From assembly GCA_964383845.1 (NCBI GenBank), contig CAYLIF010000014.1, forward strand, positions 1-40,975: 40,975 bases of DNA, in the 5' to 3' direction. The notes under the pieces were generated by a model. It was not told the origin of the DNA, searched no databases, and saw nothing but the letters and a program-made list of their open reading frames with translations. The position numbers and the translations under genes were made by a program. This DNA is from JAAZGD01 sp964383845. GTDB lineage: Bacteria > Bacillota > Clostridia > Peptostreptococcales > Anaerovoracaceae. Below, in pieces: positions 7,306 to 15,841 of the stretch; the first letter of the stretch is position 1; every line of letters begins with the position of its first letter.

Positions 7306-8024
7306 TTAAATCGATACCCTTTTCCTCTAATGGTTTCTATAAAATGGTTTTCCATAACCTTTTCATTTTCGCCAAATGGTGCAGCTAATTTTTTTCTTAG
7401 ATGTCGTATATGGACGTCTACGGTTCTAGTTTCTCCTACATACTCTATTCCCCATACTTTATCAAGTAACTGATTTCTAGTAAATACTATCCCTTGATTT
7501 TTCGCTAAAAGATAAAGGAGCTGGAACTCTAAAGCAGTCAATGGAATCGATTTATCGTCCACAGTGACCTTATATCGCTCTTCGTCCATAGTTAAACTGC
7601 CTACTTTAATTATAGAACTATTTTCCTCTGCATTTTTGTGAGAATTAGATGAATAAGATTCCTCGTAACGCCTTAAAACAGCCATTATTCTTGCCATTAA
7701 CTCTCTAACTCCAAATGGTTTGGAGATGTAATCATCTGCACCGCATTCAAGTCCTTTAACTCTTTCAGTTTCAGAGGATTTAGCAGTAAGCATAATAATA
7801 GGTCTTTTATATCCTGATTCACGCAGGTCTTTACATATTTCAAGTCCATTTTTCCCTGGCAACATTATATCTAAAAGCACTAAATCAGGATTTTCAGAAT
7901 CTATTATTTCCAAACCTTTAATACCGTCTTCTGCTCCGATCCCATTATAACCATTGGATTGGAGATTATATAAAACCAGTTCTAGAATATTAGGCTCATC
8001 CTCGATTACCAGGATTTTTTTCAT
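7302..8024 (-). CDS. phoP: PhoP/PhoB-type response regulator (OmpR family)
   Basis: A 240-residue regulator: receiver domain (1-118) with acidic pocket E8/D9, phospho-acceptor D52 (LLDIMLPG), T80 and K102 (KPFG), then an OmpR-type winged helix (about 137-238) with 'RTVDVHIRHLRKKL' as recognition region. It is partnered with the kinase gene that overlaps it by 4 nt and follows the Na+/phosphate symporter genes by 31 nt. The Pho box (three TTAACA-like hexamers) upstream of the first symporter gene fits a PhoP-type DNA target, so autoregulation of the whole four-gene unit is likely. Assignment as PhoP rather than another OmpR regulator is contextual. Confidence 0.83.
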   Translation of the reverse strand: MKKILVIEDEPNILELVLYNLQSNGYNGIGAEDGIKGLEIIDSENPDLVLLDIMLPGKNGLEICKDLRESGYKRPIIMLTAKSSETERVKGLECGADDYISKPFGVRELMARIMAVLRRYEESYSSNSHKNAEENSSIIKVGSLTMDEERYKVTVDDKSIPLTALEFQLLYLLAKNQGIVFTRNQLLDKVWGIEYVGETRTVDVHIRHLRKKLAAPFGENEKVMENHFIETIRGKGYRFK

Positions 8025-8055
8025 CTCTTTTCTCCCACAATATATATTTTATCTA

Positions 8056-9738
8056 TCACTGAATATTATCACGAGAGCCGTTGGTATGCAATTGCTTTAC
8101 AGCTTCTGCAATGTTGGTACAGTAATCACCGATTTTCTCGATATTGTGTATTATATCAGTGTACACCACTGTGAATTCAGGAGAGCATTTTTTTTCGTTT
8201 AAACGCTTCATATGTTGCTTTCTTAATCTGACTTCCATTCGGTTCACTTCTTTTTCTTGCTCTATAACATCTTGGGCAAGGAAGACATCTCTGTTTTTTA
8301 AGGCATTGATGGTGGTCTTCATCATATATTCAATCTGATCGAAACTTACTGTTAATTCTGCCAAAGCTGTATCAGAAAAATCATAATTGCTATTTATCTT
8401 CTCTTCAGAGAAATCTGCAATATTATCACATTGGTCTCCAATATTCTCAATATCCCCAGAAATATGAATGAATGCTGAAATTATAACTGCCTGATGTTCA
8501 GTTACACTAACCCCCCCGAATAAAGAGGATAAATACTTTACTATTTCTGCATTAACATTATTTAAGATATCTTCCATTTCACGAATCTTGTATAAGGCTT
8601 TATAATTGTTATCAATGAATGCCGTTCTTGCATCTTTAATCATTGAAGATGCAATTTCACCTATCCTCAAAATTTCCTGCTCGGCTAAATGTATGGCGAA
8701 TATTGGTGTCTCTATTACCTTGTAATCTAAAAATATTGGATCTAAAGCAAGCTTCAAAGAATCTTCTTTGGATACCAATTTACTTACTATTTTTACCAAC
8801 AACCAAATAAAGGGTAACCAAAGTATGGTGCATATTACATTAAACACCAAGTGTGAATTCGCTATTTGTCTTGATATTATTTCAAGCTCATTACCTTTTG
8901 GTGAAATTAAAATGATCAATTTGGTGTAATTGGGAATAAAAAACATAAATAAAATTGTGCCAGAAACATTGAAGATAAGATGAGCAAGTGCAGCTCTCTT
9001 TGCATTTGCAGAAGCTCCTATACTTGCAAGTATAGCGGTTACTGTAGTACCGATATTAGTTCCAAGTAATATGGGGACAGCTCCGGCAATTCCCACAATG
9101 CTGTGGATTCCATCTGGGCCGGGTGTGGATGCAAGATTTTGAAGCACAGCAATTATAGCTGAACTTGATTGGATTATACCTGTCATTAGGGTTCCAACTA
9201 AGGCACCCAAAATTGGGGAATCAGATACACTTAACATAAGCTGAGAAAAAGCCTCTGTTTGTGCCAAAGGTTTCATAGTTTCCGACATGGTGTTTATACC
9301 TACAAAAAGCAATCCAAAAGCAAAGATTGTTTCTCCAAGGTTATTAATTTTTTCTTTTTTCACGAAAAAGAATAGGATAAATCCAAATACCACAAAAAGC
9401 CATGCATAGTCTCCAACCTTGAAAGCAATTAACTGTGCTGTAACAGTGGTACCTATATTTGCTCCCAAAATTACACTTATTGCTTGGGGAAGTTTCATTA
9501 ACCCTGCGCTTACAAAACCAATAACCATAATGGTTGTAGCACTACTAGACTGTAAAACAGCTGTTACCATCGCTCCTGCTAATACCCCAACCACCGAATT
9601 TCTCGTAAGAATGGCTAAGATATTACGCATACGGTCCCCAGCTGTTTTTTGTAATCCCTCGCTCATAAGATTCATGCCATATATAAATAGGGCTAATCCT
9701 CCAAACAGGGTTATAATCATTTGAAAGTTCTGATTCAT
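8056..9738 (-). CDS. Na+/phosphate symporter with C-terminal PhoU-like domain (second copy)
   Basis: A 560-residue membrane transporter of the NptA/PNaS family. Two inverted Na/Pi repeats carry the diagnostic QSSSA motifs (AVLQSSSATT near residue 65 and IIQSSSAIIAVLQ near 190), separated by several membrane helices up to about 340. Residues ~350-550 form a PhoU-like helical bundle with 'IENIGDQCDNIAD' and 'HNIEKIGDYCTNIAEAV'. I place the start at ATG 9736-9738, since the TTG two codons earlier is only 3-4 nt from the GAGGGA ribosome binding site. It is very similar to the adjacent upstream gene over its full length, a tandem duplication. It probably imports phosphate, with the PhoU tail linking transport to the neighbouring kinase. 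Confidence 0.88.
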   Translation of the reverse strand: MNQNFQMIITLFGGLALFIYGMNLMSEGLQKTAGDRMRNILAILTRNSVVGVLAGAMVTAVLQSSSATTIMVIGFVSAGLMKLPQAISVILGANIGTTVTAQLIAFKVGDYAWLFVVFGFILFFFVKKEKINNLGETIFAFGLLFVGINTMSETMKPLAQTEAFSQLMLSVSDSPILGALVGTLMTGIIQSSSAIIAVLQNLASTPGPDGIHSIVGIAGAVPILLGTNIGTTVTAILASIGASANAKRAALAHLIFNVSGTILFMFFIPNYTKLIILISPKGNELEIISRQIANSHLVFNVICTILWLPFIWLLVKIVSKLVSKEDSLKLALDPIFLDYKVIETPIFAIHLAEQEILRIGEIASSMIKDARTAFIDNNYKALYKIREMEDILNNVNAEIVKYLSSLFGGVSVTEHQAVIISAFIHISGDIENIGDQCDNIADFSEEKINSNYDFSDTALAELTVSFDQIEYMMKTTINALKNRDVFLAQDVIEQEKEVNRMEVRLRKQHMKRLNEKKCSPEFTVVYTDIIHNIEKIGDYCTNIAEAVKQLHTNGSRDNIQ

Positions 9739-9768
9739 GTGCAATATCCCTCATTACACTATGTATGG

Positions 9769-11463
9769 TTACTTAGGTTTTTTTTGAGTTCCTTTTTTTT
9801 CTTTAAAGTCAATATCACCTAAAACCGCTTCTGCAATATTGGTGCAATAATCTCCAATTTTTTCTATATTATGAACAATATCTGTAAATATAACGGTAAA
9901 CTCTGGAGAACACTTCTTTTCATTTAATCTTTTCATATGTTGCTTTCTTAGCCGGATTTCCATTCGATTTATTTCTTTTTCTTGCTCTAGAACATCTTGA
10001 GCAAGAAGAGTGTCTCCATTTCTCAAAGCGTTCATGGTAGTCTTCATCATATATTCAATCTGATCAAAGCTAACCGTTAGCTCCGCAGTGGCACTATCAG
10101 AGAAATCAAAATCACTCTTTATCTTTTCTTCAGCAAATTCCGCAATATTATCGCACTGATCTCCTATATGTTCAATATCAGCTGCAATATGGATATATCC
10201 TGAAATTGTTTTGGCTTGGTGTTCAGTTACACTATCGCTTCCAAATAAAGATGATAAATATTTTACGGTCTCAGCGTGAATGTTATTCACGATCTCTTCT
10301 AGTTCTTTGACTTTGTAAACAGCCTTATAATTATTTTCTAGGAATGCAGACCTTGCATGTGCAATCATATCTGCAGCAATTTCTCCCAGCCTCATGATTT
10401 CTTGTGCCGCCAATTGAATTGCAAAGATTGGTGTATCAATTACCTTATAATCCAGGTGAATTGGTTCAAATGCTGGTTTTAATGCATCTTCTTTTGATAT
10501 TAATTTGGTTACTATCTTAACCAACAGCCAAATAAAAGGAATCCAGATAGCGGTACATATTACATTGAAAACTAAATGCCCGTTTGCTATTTGTCTTGCT
10601 ATAATGTCTAGTTCTTCGCCTTTGGGAGATATTAATACAACAATTTTAGTGTAAATAGGAATAAAAAACATAAATATAATGGTTCCTGAAAAATTGAAAA
10701 TAATATGAGCAAGAGCTGTTCGTTTTGCATTGACAGATGCACCAATGCTTGCAAATACAGCAGTTACAGTAGTACCTATATTCGTTCCAAATAAAATAGG
10801 AATGGCTCCCGCAATTCCTATAATGCTATTAACCCCATCAGGTCCAGGTGTAGATGCTAAGTTTTGAAGCACTGCTATAATGGCAGAGCTTGATTGTACA
10901 GTAGCAGTCATTAAGGTGCCAACCACAACTCCAAGAATGGGAGAGTCCGATACACTTAACATTAATTGTGAAAAAGCTTCTGTTTGAGCTAGGGGTTTCA
11001 TGGTTTCTGACATAGTGTTTATTCCCACGAATAACAATCCGAAAGCGAAAATAGTCTCACCAATATTTTGCACCTTTTCTTTTTTTACAAAGAAAAATAA
11101 TAGAAATCCAATTACAACAAATATCCAAGCATAGTCTCCCACCTTGAAAGCGATTAGCTGGGCCGTAACTGTTGTTCCTATATTTGCTCCCAAAATTACA
11201 CTTATTGCTTGAGGTAGCTTCATTAAGCCTGCACTTACAAAGCCAATAGCCATAACGGTTGTAGCGCTGCTAGACTGTAAAACTGCCGTTACCATTGCAC
11301 CGGCTAAAACTCCAACTACAGGATTTCTTGTAAGAATAGCTAAGACATTGCGCATACGGTCTCCAGCTGTTTTTTGGAGTCCCTCGCTCATTAGGTTCAT
11401 GCCATAAATAAATATAGCTAATCCTCCAAGTAATGTTACAATCATTTGTACATTTTCATTCAT
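9769..11463 (-). CDS. Na+/phosphate symporter with C-terminal PhoU-like domain (first copy)
   Basis: A 564-residue paralogue of the following gene with the same architecture: two Na/Pi repeats with QSSSA motifs (near 65 and 190), about eight membrane helices, and a PhoU-like C-terminal half (about 350-550). By eye roughly three quarters of the residues are identical; the extreme C-terminus differs (a lysine-rich tail here). ATG at 11461-11463 with AGAGGA about 7 nt upstream. It is the promoter-proximal gene of the phosphate unit; the Pho box lies about 70 nt before its start. The likely role is low-Na+-cost phosphate import under phosphate limitation; substrate assignment is from family knowledge. 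Confidence 0.9.
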   Translation of the reverse strand: MNENVQMIVTLLGGLAIFIYGMNLMSEGLQKTAGDRMRNVLAILTRNPVVGVLAGAMVTAVLQSSSATTVMAIGFVSAGLMKLPQAISVILGANIGTTVTAQLIAFKVGDYAWIFVVIGFLLFFFVKKEKVQNIGETIFAFGLLFVGINTMSETMKPLAQTEAFSQLMLSVSDSPILGVVVGTLMTATVQSSSAIIAVLQNLASTPGPDGVNSIIGIAGAIPILFGTNIGTTVTAVFASIGASVNAKRTALAHIIFNFSGTIIFMFFIPIYTKIVVLISPKGEELDIIARQIANGHLVFNVICTAIWIPFIWLLVKIVTKLISKEDALKPAFEPIHLDYKVIDTPIFAIQLAAQEIMRLGEIAADMIAHARSAFLENNYKAVYKVKELEEIVNNIHAETVKYLSSLFGSDSVTEHQAKTISGYIHIAADIEHIGDQCDNIAEFAEEKIKSDFDFSDSATAELTVSFDQIEYMMKTTMNALRNGDTLLAQDVLEQEKEINRMEIRLRKQHMKRLNEKKCSPEFTVIFTDIVHNIEKIGDYCTNIAEAVLGDIDFKEKKGTQKKPK

Positions 11464-11533
11464 AAAAAATCCTCTTTAAAATAATACCTTAATTGGAATA
11501 TATCCTTAAGAGGAACTTATTGCAACATCCTTT

Positions 11534-11561
11534 TGTTAAGTTGAGGTTAACTTTATGTTAA
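11534..11561 (-). promoter_or_regulatory. Pho box: three TTAACA-type hexamers at 11-bp period
   Basis: On the minus strand the sequence contains TTAACA, TTAACC and TTAACA (complements of 11556-11561, 11545-11550 and 11534-11539), each separated by 5 bp. This is the arrangement described for Bacillus PhoP boxes, TT(A/T/C)ACA repeats with about 5-bp spacing. It lies about 70 bp upstream of the first Na+/phosphate symporter and overlaps the stop codon of the TadZ-like gene. It points to phosphate control of the symporter-phoP-phoR unit. Confidence 0.75.
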
Positions 11562-12599
11562 TCCTACAGATAGTAATTTAATTCCTTTGCCAAAATCTAA
11601 GTCCAACGAAGGCTCCTCCAAATTATTACCTGCAAAGCTATCTGGGTCATAATCAAGAATGTAGGAATATTTTTTATCATCTATTTGATCAATCATAGCA
11701 CCATAATTAAACTTATTAGCAAGATGAATTACACTTCCCAAACAATCAAAGCCTTCAAAATGATTAAAATAGCTTTTCAAAAGACAAACATCTTTCTTAT
11801 CTCTATCTAAACCATAAACTAAAACCACTTTATGGGCAATTTGAAATATGCCCTCTTCTCTTTTAGAGAAACGTTGACTTCCGTCTATACAAACATATTC
11901 AAAATTACCATGTTGAATGATAAAACCAATCAGTTTCAACAAATCTTCACCATTTAATTCATTCAATGGATTAATTCCTCTTTTTGAGTTAAAACGCCAT
12001 GTACCCCAAAGATTTTCAACCATGTAGCTTTCTAAATAAGTAGCTGTAGGTCTATCTTCTATGTAGTGGTACAAAAATTCATCTAATCCTTTTTGATTGG
12101 GATTGTGCTCTTGGAATAGTATTTCATCTAAAGACACATATAAAGCTTTTTTCTCTTTAAATCTACTTAAATAATTAGCCACGCTCTTTGTGACAGATGT
12201 TGTTCCAACACCGCCTCTGCTGCCTACAAAACATATTATTCGAGTTTTTTGTTTCTCTAGGTACACGGCTTTATGACCCGTTATTTTTCCATAGATAAAT
12301 AAAAGATTTTTGACTATTTCTCTAACATTTCCGTACTTATATAGTTTGTATTCTAGGCTTTCTGCTTTTAGCATAACTTCCCCTGGGGAAGCAACAAGAC
12401 CTATATACTTTCCCTTCAATGGTTCTTTTAGCCCATCTATTAAAACCAAATCGTATTGTTCACGAAAATTAGGATCTGCCAACATATCTTCTGTAAGGAT
12501 GGTAACAAAAAAACGAGAATAAAACTGAGTTAACCGCTTTGCTAGCATCAACCCGTAATCCTCGTCTTTTGTATATAATCCGATTCTTATGAAATCCAT
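11553..12599 (-). CDS. tadZ: TadZ/CpaE-like ParA-family ATPase
   Basis: A 348-residue protein with a receiver-like N-terminal domain (1-105; no clear phospho-Asp set) and a MinD/ParA-type P-loop domain. The deviant Walker A is GSRGGVGTTS (126-135): the signature lysines of MinD are replaced by Arg and Thr, as is common in CpaE/TadZ proteins, so ATP hydrolysis may be weak or absent. 'FEYVCIDGSQ' (about 234-243) fits the Walker B region. TadZ places the Tad assembly machine at the pole or membrane. It is the obvious missing member of the tad locus that starts 5.2 kb downstream, separated by the phosphate genes. It has its own promoter upstream. Confidence 0.78.
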   Translation of the reverse strand: MDFIRIGLYTKDEDYGLMLAKRLTQFYSRFFVTILTEDMLADPNFREQYDLVLIDGLKEPLKGKYIGLVASPGEVMLKAESLEYKLYKYGNVREIVKNLLFIYGKITGHKAVYLEKQKTRIICFVGSRGGVGTTSVTKSVANYLSRFKEKKALYVSLDEILFQEHNPNQKGLDEFLYHYIEDRPTATYLESYMVENLWGTWRFNSKRGINPLNELNGEDLLKLIGFIIQHGNFEYVCIDGSQRFSKREEGIFQIAHKVVLVYGLDRDKKDVCLLKSYFNHFEGFDCLGSVIHLANKFNYGAMIDQIDDKKYSYILDYDPDSFAGNNLEEPSLDLDFGKGIKLLSVGLT

Positions 12600-12615
12600 A
12601 GGTCACCCCTATATA

Positions 12616-12645
12616 TTCATACCATATTTTACCATCAAATGTCAA
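12616..12645 (-). promoter_or_regulatory. Promoter of the TadZ-like gene
   Basis: On the minus strand a perfect -35 TTGACA (12640-12645) is followed after 18 nt by TATGAA (12616-12621), 16 nt before the start codon of the TadZ-like gene. The spacing is close to sigma-A consensus; the -10 matches four of six bases. It shows that this gene can be transcribed independently of the fab operon that ends just upstream. Confidence 0.5.
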
Positions 12646-12648
12646 GCA

Positions 12649-14166
12649 CTAAATAGTATTTGTAAATTCCTTAAAAACATCCTCAACAGTTTCTATGTTT
12701 TTCCGATTCCCCCCCTTGGACCCAATATATAGGAGCCCATCCTTTGTATTTCCTTTTGCTGTTTCTAAAAGTGCTTTTTTAATACAAAATTTTCCGTCTG
12801 CCCCTAGGCAATTAGAGAAGCAATTATCACAATCTATAGAATAGCTTTCGCCATTTTGTAACGCCTTTACAAGCTCATTATTTAATACTCTTGCAGGGAT
12901 GCCTAATGGGCTATCAAGTAAAGTGATATCGTTATTATCTGCTGCCAAATAGCTGGCCTTTGTAACAGGAGATATGTCACATTCTTCAGTGAAAATAAAT
13001 CGAGTACCTATTTGAATTCCATCAGCACCACAAGAAAGAGCTTTTGAACAGTCCATCTTACTATCAATACCACCAGCTACTATTAGTTTGATGCTTGGAT
13101 ACATTCTTAGTTCATTCTTAAGGGCTCCTATTGTGGAGTAAAATGCACCTCTTTGCTCTTCCATTTCGTTCATACGAAACCCTAGATGGGCGCCTGCACC
13201 TGGTCCTTCAAGAATAAAAGCATCAGGATAACGGCTATATTTCTTTGACCAGTTTTTCAAAAGTATCTTTGCCGCCCTTACAGAAGATACAACGGGAATT
13301 AATTTAACATTGCTAGCTTTGACAAGGCTAGGAAGGGAAAGAGGCAGGCCACCTCCAGAAACAATAAATTCTGCACCTCCACTTACTGCCGTCTTTACAT
13401 AGGCTTCATAGTTTTTCGTAGAGGCTAATATATTGACACCAATAGGGCCTCTTTTAGGATAATCCCTAACTGCATCAAGGGTTAGGCCCAATTCTGTCTT
13501 TAATGCTCTTAGGTTGGCTTCTAGAGGGTTGTTATCATAGTCTGCTTCCTGAAAACCAATTTCTGTTGTTGCTATAACTCCTCCACCACCTTGTATTGAA
13601 ACCTGTGAAGCAAGGCCATGTAGCGAAAATCCAATTCCCATAGCCCCTTGTAAAATTGGTACAGGAAAAACCAAACCGTTTAAGTCTAGTTGTTTCAAAA
13701 TTTTTGGATATTGCCCATAATCACTATGGCTCTTTTTTATCCAAAGGAATTCAAATATACCAGTTATTGAATCTGCAAAATCTTTTACTTCCTCGGGACT
13801 CATCGTAGACAATGCTTGGGAAACCATTTCTAGATGAAAGGCATCGTGTTCTTTTACTGCCTCTTTACCTGATTCCGTTAGCTGTATCTTTACTTTTCTT
13901 CTATCATCTTCCTCACGAAATCTATGAACATATCCCTTTTTTACTAATTTATTAATGGCTGCAGTTAGAGTACTGACACTGATACCCAATTCAGTAGCCA
14001 CTTGTGTCATGGTTTTAGTCTTGTCAATTGTTATCGCTTCTAGTGTATGAATTTCAGTGATTGTTAGATTACCAAAAGCTGACTCTTTTAAAGCTCCTTC
14101 TTCTAACTTAAGTACCATGTTAAAAAGTCCAACCAGAGTATCATTAATTTCTCTAATTTTCTCCAA
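12649..14166 (-). CDS. FabT-type MarR repressor fused to a FabK/nitronate-monooxygenase-like flavoenzyme
   Basis: A single 505-residue frame with two complete domains. Residues 1-147 are a MarR winged helix closely resembling FabT, the acyl-ACP-dependent repressor of clostridial and streptococcal fab operons (TITEIHTLEAI, recognition helix VSTLTAAINKLVKKGY, wing EEDDRRKVKIQL, then AFHLEMV). Residues ~155-505 are a nitronate-monooxygenase/FabK-type FMN barrel: ILQGAMGIGFS (171-181), EGPGAGAHLGF with H327, AGGID (364-368), ADGIQIGTRF (381-390), and a Cys cluster C446/C449/C453/C461. The start is TTG at 14164-14166 with AGGAGG 7 nt upstream, 2 nt after the fabZ stop. I see no ribosome binding site or start near the domain junction, so one polypeptide is expected. 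It closes the fab operon. A flavin- or redox-aware repressor of fatty acid synthesis is the inferred role. Confidence 0.85.
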   Translation of the reverse strand: MEKIREINDTLVGLFNMVLKLEEGALKESAFGNLTITEIHTLEAITIDKTKTMTQVATELGISVSTLTAAINKLVKKGYVHRFREEDDRRKVKIQLTESGKEAVKEHDAFHLEMVSQALSTMSPEEVKDFADSITGIFEFLWIKKSHSDYGQYPKILKQLDLNGLVFPVPILQGAMGIGFSLHGLASQVSIQGGGGVIATTEIGFQEADYDNNPLEANLRALKTELGLTLDAVRDYPKRGPIGVNILASTKNYEAYVKTAVSGGAEFIVSGGGLPLSLPSLVKASNVKLIPVVSSVRAAKILLKNWSKKYSRYPDAFILEGPGAGAHLGFRMNEMEEQRGAFYSTIGALKNELRMYPSIKLIVAGGIDSKMDCSKALSCGADGIQIGTRFIFTEECDISPVTKASYLAADNNDITLLDSPLGIPARVLNNELVKALQNGESYSIDCDNCFSNCLGADGKFCIKKALLETAKGNTKDGLLYIGSKGGNRKNIETVEDVFKEFTNTI

Positions 14167-14168
14167 GA

Positions 14169-14609
14169 TTAGTCCTCCTGATTAGCTCCAATGGCAAAAA
14201 GAATTTCACAACTGCAAACCAATTTCCCATCTACAAAAGCTTCTCCATAACCGGTACCCACAGAACTCCTTAGCTTTTGAATGGTAAGGTTTAATGTTAA
14301 AACATCTCCAGGAATTACCTTTTTACGAAATTTCGCTGATTTTATTCCACCAAAATATGCTATTTTCTTTTTATGTTCCTCCATTGATAGAATGGCAACA
14401 GCCCCAGCTTGAGCCATTGCCTCTATTATTAGGACCCCTGGCATTACTTTTTCTTGAGGAAAGTGGCCTTCAAAATAATATTCTTCTGGCCGAACATATT
14501 TAACTGCCGTTATACTTTTTCCCACTTCTAGGTCTGTCACTTCATCAATTAAGAGGAACGGATCCCTATGAGGGATTATTTCTTTTATCTGTTCTTTATT
14601 TAATATCAT
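14169..14609 (-). CDS. fabZ: 3-hydroxyacyl-ACP dehydratase FabZ
   Basis: A 146-residue hot-dog fold dehydratase of the FAS-II elongation cycle, converting 3-hydroxyacyl-ACP to trans-2-enoyl-ACP. The signature HRDPFLLIDEV (14-24) and the catalytic pair in 'GHFPQEKVMPGVLIIEAMAQAG' (His and Glu around 48-64) are intact, and the length is normal. ATG at 14607-14609 with TAGGAG upstream, 8 nt after fabF. With no FabM or FabA homologue in the cluster, it is presumably the only dehydratase encoded here. Confidence 0.95.
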   Translation of the reverse strand: MILNKEQIKEIIPHRDPFLLIDEVTDLEVGKSITAVKYVRPEEYYFEGHFPQEKVMPGVLIIEAMAQAGAVAILSMEEHKKKIAYFGGIKSAKFRKKVIPGDVLTLNLTIQKLRSSVGTGYGEAFVDGKLVCSCEILFAIGANQED

Positions 14610-14617
14610 TTTTGCTC

Positions 14618-15841
14618 CTAATATTTTTTGAAAATAAGAGTTCCGTTATGACCACCAAAGCCTAAAGAATTACTTAAAACGTAATTCAATTCTTTTGAGC
14701 GACCCTTATGAGGAACATAATCTAAATCGCAGTCAGGATCAGGAACATCTAAATTAATTGTTGGCGGAATAAAACCGTCTTTTATTGCTTTTAAAGAAAT
14801 AATAGCTTCAATTGCACCAGCTGCACCAAGAAGATGTCCCGTCATGCTTTTGCTTGAGCTAATAGGTACCTTAGTTTTTTCTCCAAAAACTGTTTTTATA
14901 GCTCTTGTTTCAAAGACATCATTGTATGGTGTTCCAGTTCCATGAGCATTAATATAATCTATGTCTTCAGGTGTAATTCCTGCATCATTAATGGCCAATC
15001 TCATAGCTTCTGCTGCCCCTTCTCCATCAGGAGATGGTGAAGTTAAATGATAGGCATCACATGTTGAGCCATATCCAGCAATTTCACCATAAATAGTTGC
15101 ACCGCGATTTATGGCATGAGACAATTCTTCTAAAATTAGGAAACCTGCTCCTTCTCCCATAACAAATCCGTCTCTTTCCTTGTCAAAAGGAGTAGAGCAA
15201 CGGTTCTTATCTTTTCTAGAAGATAGGGCTGTCATATTAGCAAAGCCTGAAAAACAGGTTGGGGCAAAAGCCGCTTCTGCAGAACCTGCAATTATGGCAT
15301 CTGCATAACCATGTTTAATTGTTCTAAATGCCTCTCCAATAGAATGTGTCCCTGCAGAACATGCAGTTACTAGCCCCAAACAAGAGGCCTTGGCTTTCAT
15401 TTCAATACCAATATTTCCCGCTAAAATGTTAGGAATAACCATAGGTACTAATAATGCTGATACCCTAGATACACCTTTTTCTTCTGCTTTACGAACTTCA
15501 TTTTCCAGGGTGGTGATTCCACCTATCCCTGTTCCTGCTAGGACACCGTATCTTTTTGGGTCTATATTTTCACCACTTACAAGACCACTTTGGGCTGCGG
15601 CTTCAATAGCAGCTGTGAGACCATATTGAGCAGAAGGATCTAACCTTTTTGCCAGTCTTTTGTCATGGTATTCAAAGTTTCTTACTTCTCCACCCATTAT
15701 ACTTTTTTGATTTGTGGTATCAAAATGAGTTATCAGGTCAATTCCATTAACGCCATTCTTAATATTTTCCCAAAATGTTTCTACTGTATTTCCTAATGGG
15801 GTAACTGCACCCATACCTGTAACAACAACTCTTCTATCCAT
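14618..15841 (-). CDS. fabF: 3-oxoacyl-ACP synthase II FabF
   Basis: A 407-residue condensing enzyme that elongates acyl-ACP with malonyl-ACP. The Cys-His-His triad is present: C161 in VTACSAGTHS, His in NAHGTGTPYND (about 300) and His in MTGHLLGAAG (about 337), with the C-terminal glycine-rich 'SLGFGGHNGTLIF'. Full-length for the family. Its ATG directly abuts the fabG stop (15842), so the genes are co-translated. Confidence 0.95.
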   Translation of the reverse strand: MDRRVVVTGMGAVTPLGNTVETFWENIKNGVNGIDLITHFDTTNQKSIMGGEVRNFEYHDKRLAKRLDPSAQYGLTAAIEAAAQSGLVSGENIDPKRYGVLAGTGIGGITTLENEVRKAEEKGVSRVSALLVPMVIPNILAGNIGIEMKAKASCLGLVTACSAGTHSIGEAFRTIKHGYADAIIAGSAEAAFAPTCFSGFANMTALSSRKDKNRCSTPFDKERDGFVMGEGAGFLILEELSHAINRGATIYGEIAGYGSTCDAYHLTSPSPDGEGAAEAMRLAINDAGITPEDIDYINAHGTGTPYNDVFETRAIKTVFGEKTKVPISSSKSMTGHLLGAAGAIEAIISLKAIKDGFIPPTINLDVPDPDCDLDYVPHKGRSKELNYVLSNSLGFGGHNGTLIFKKY

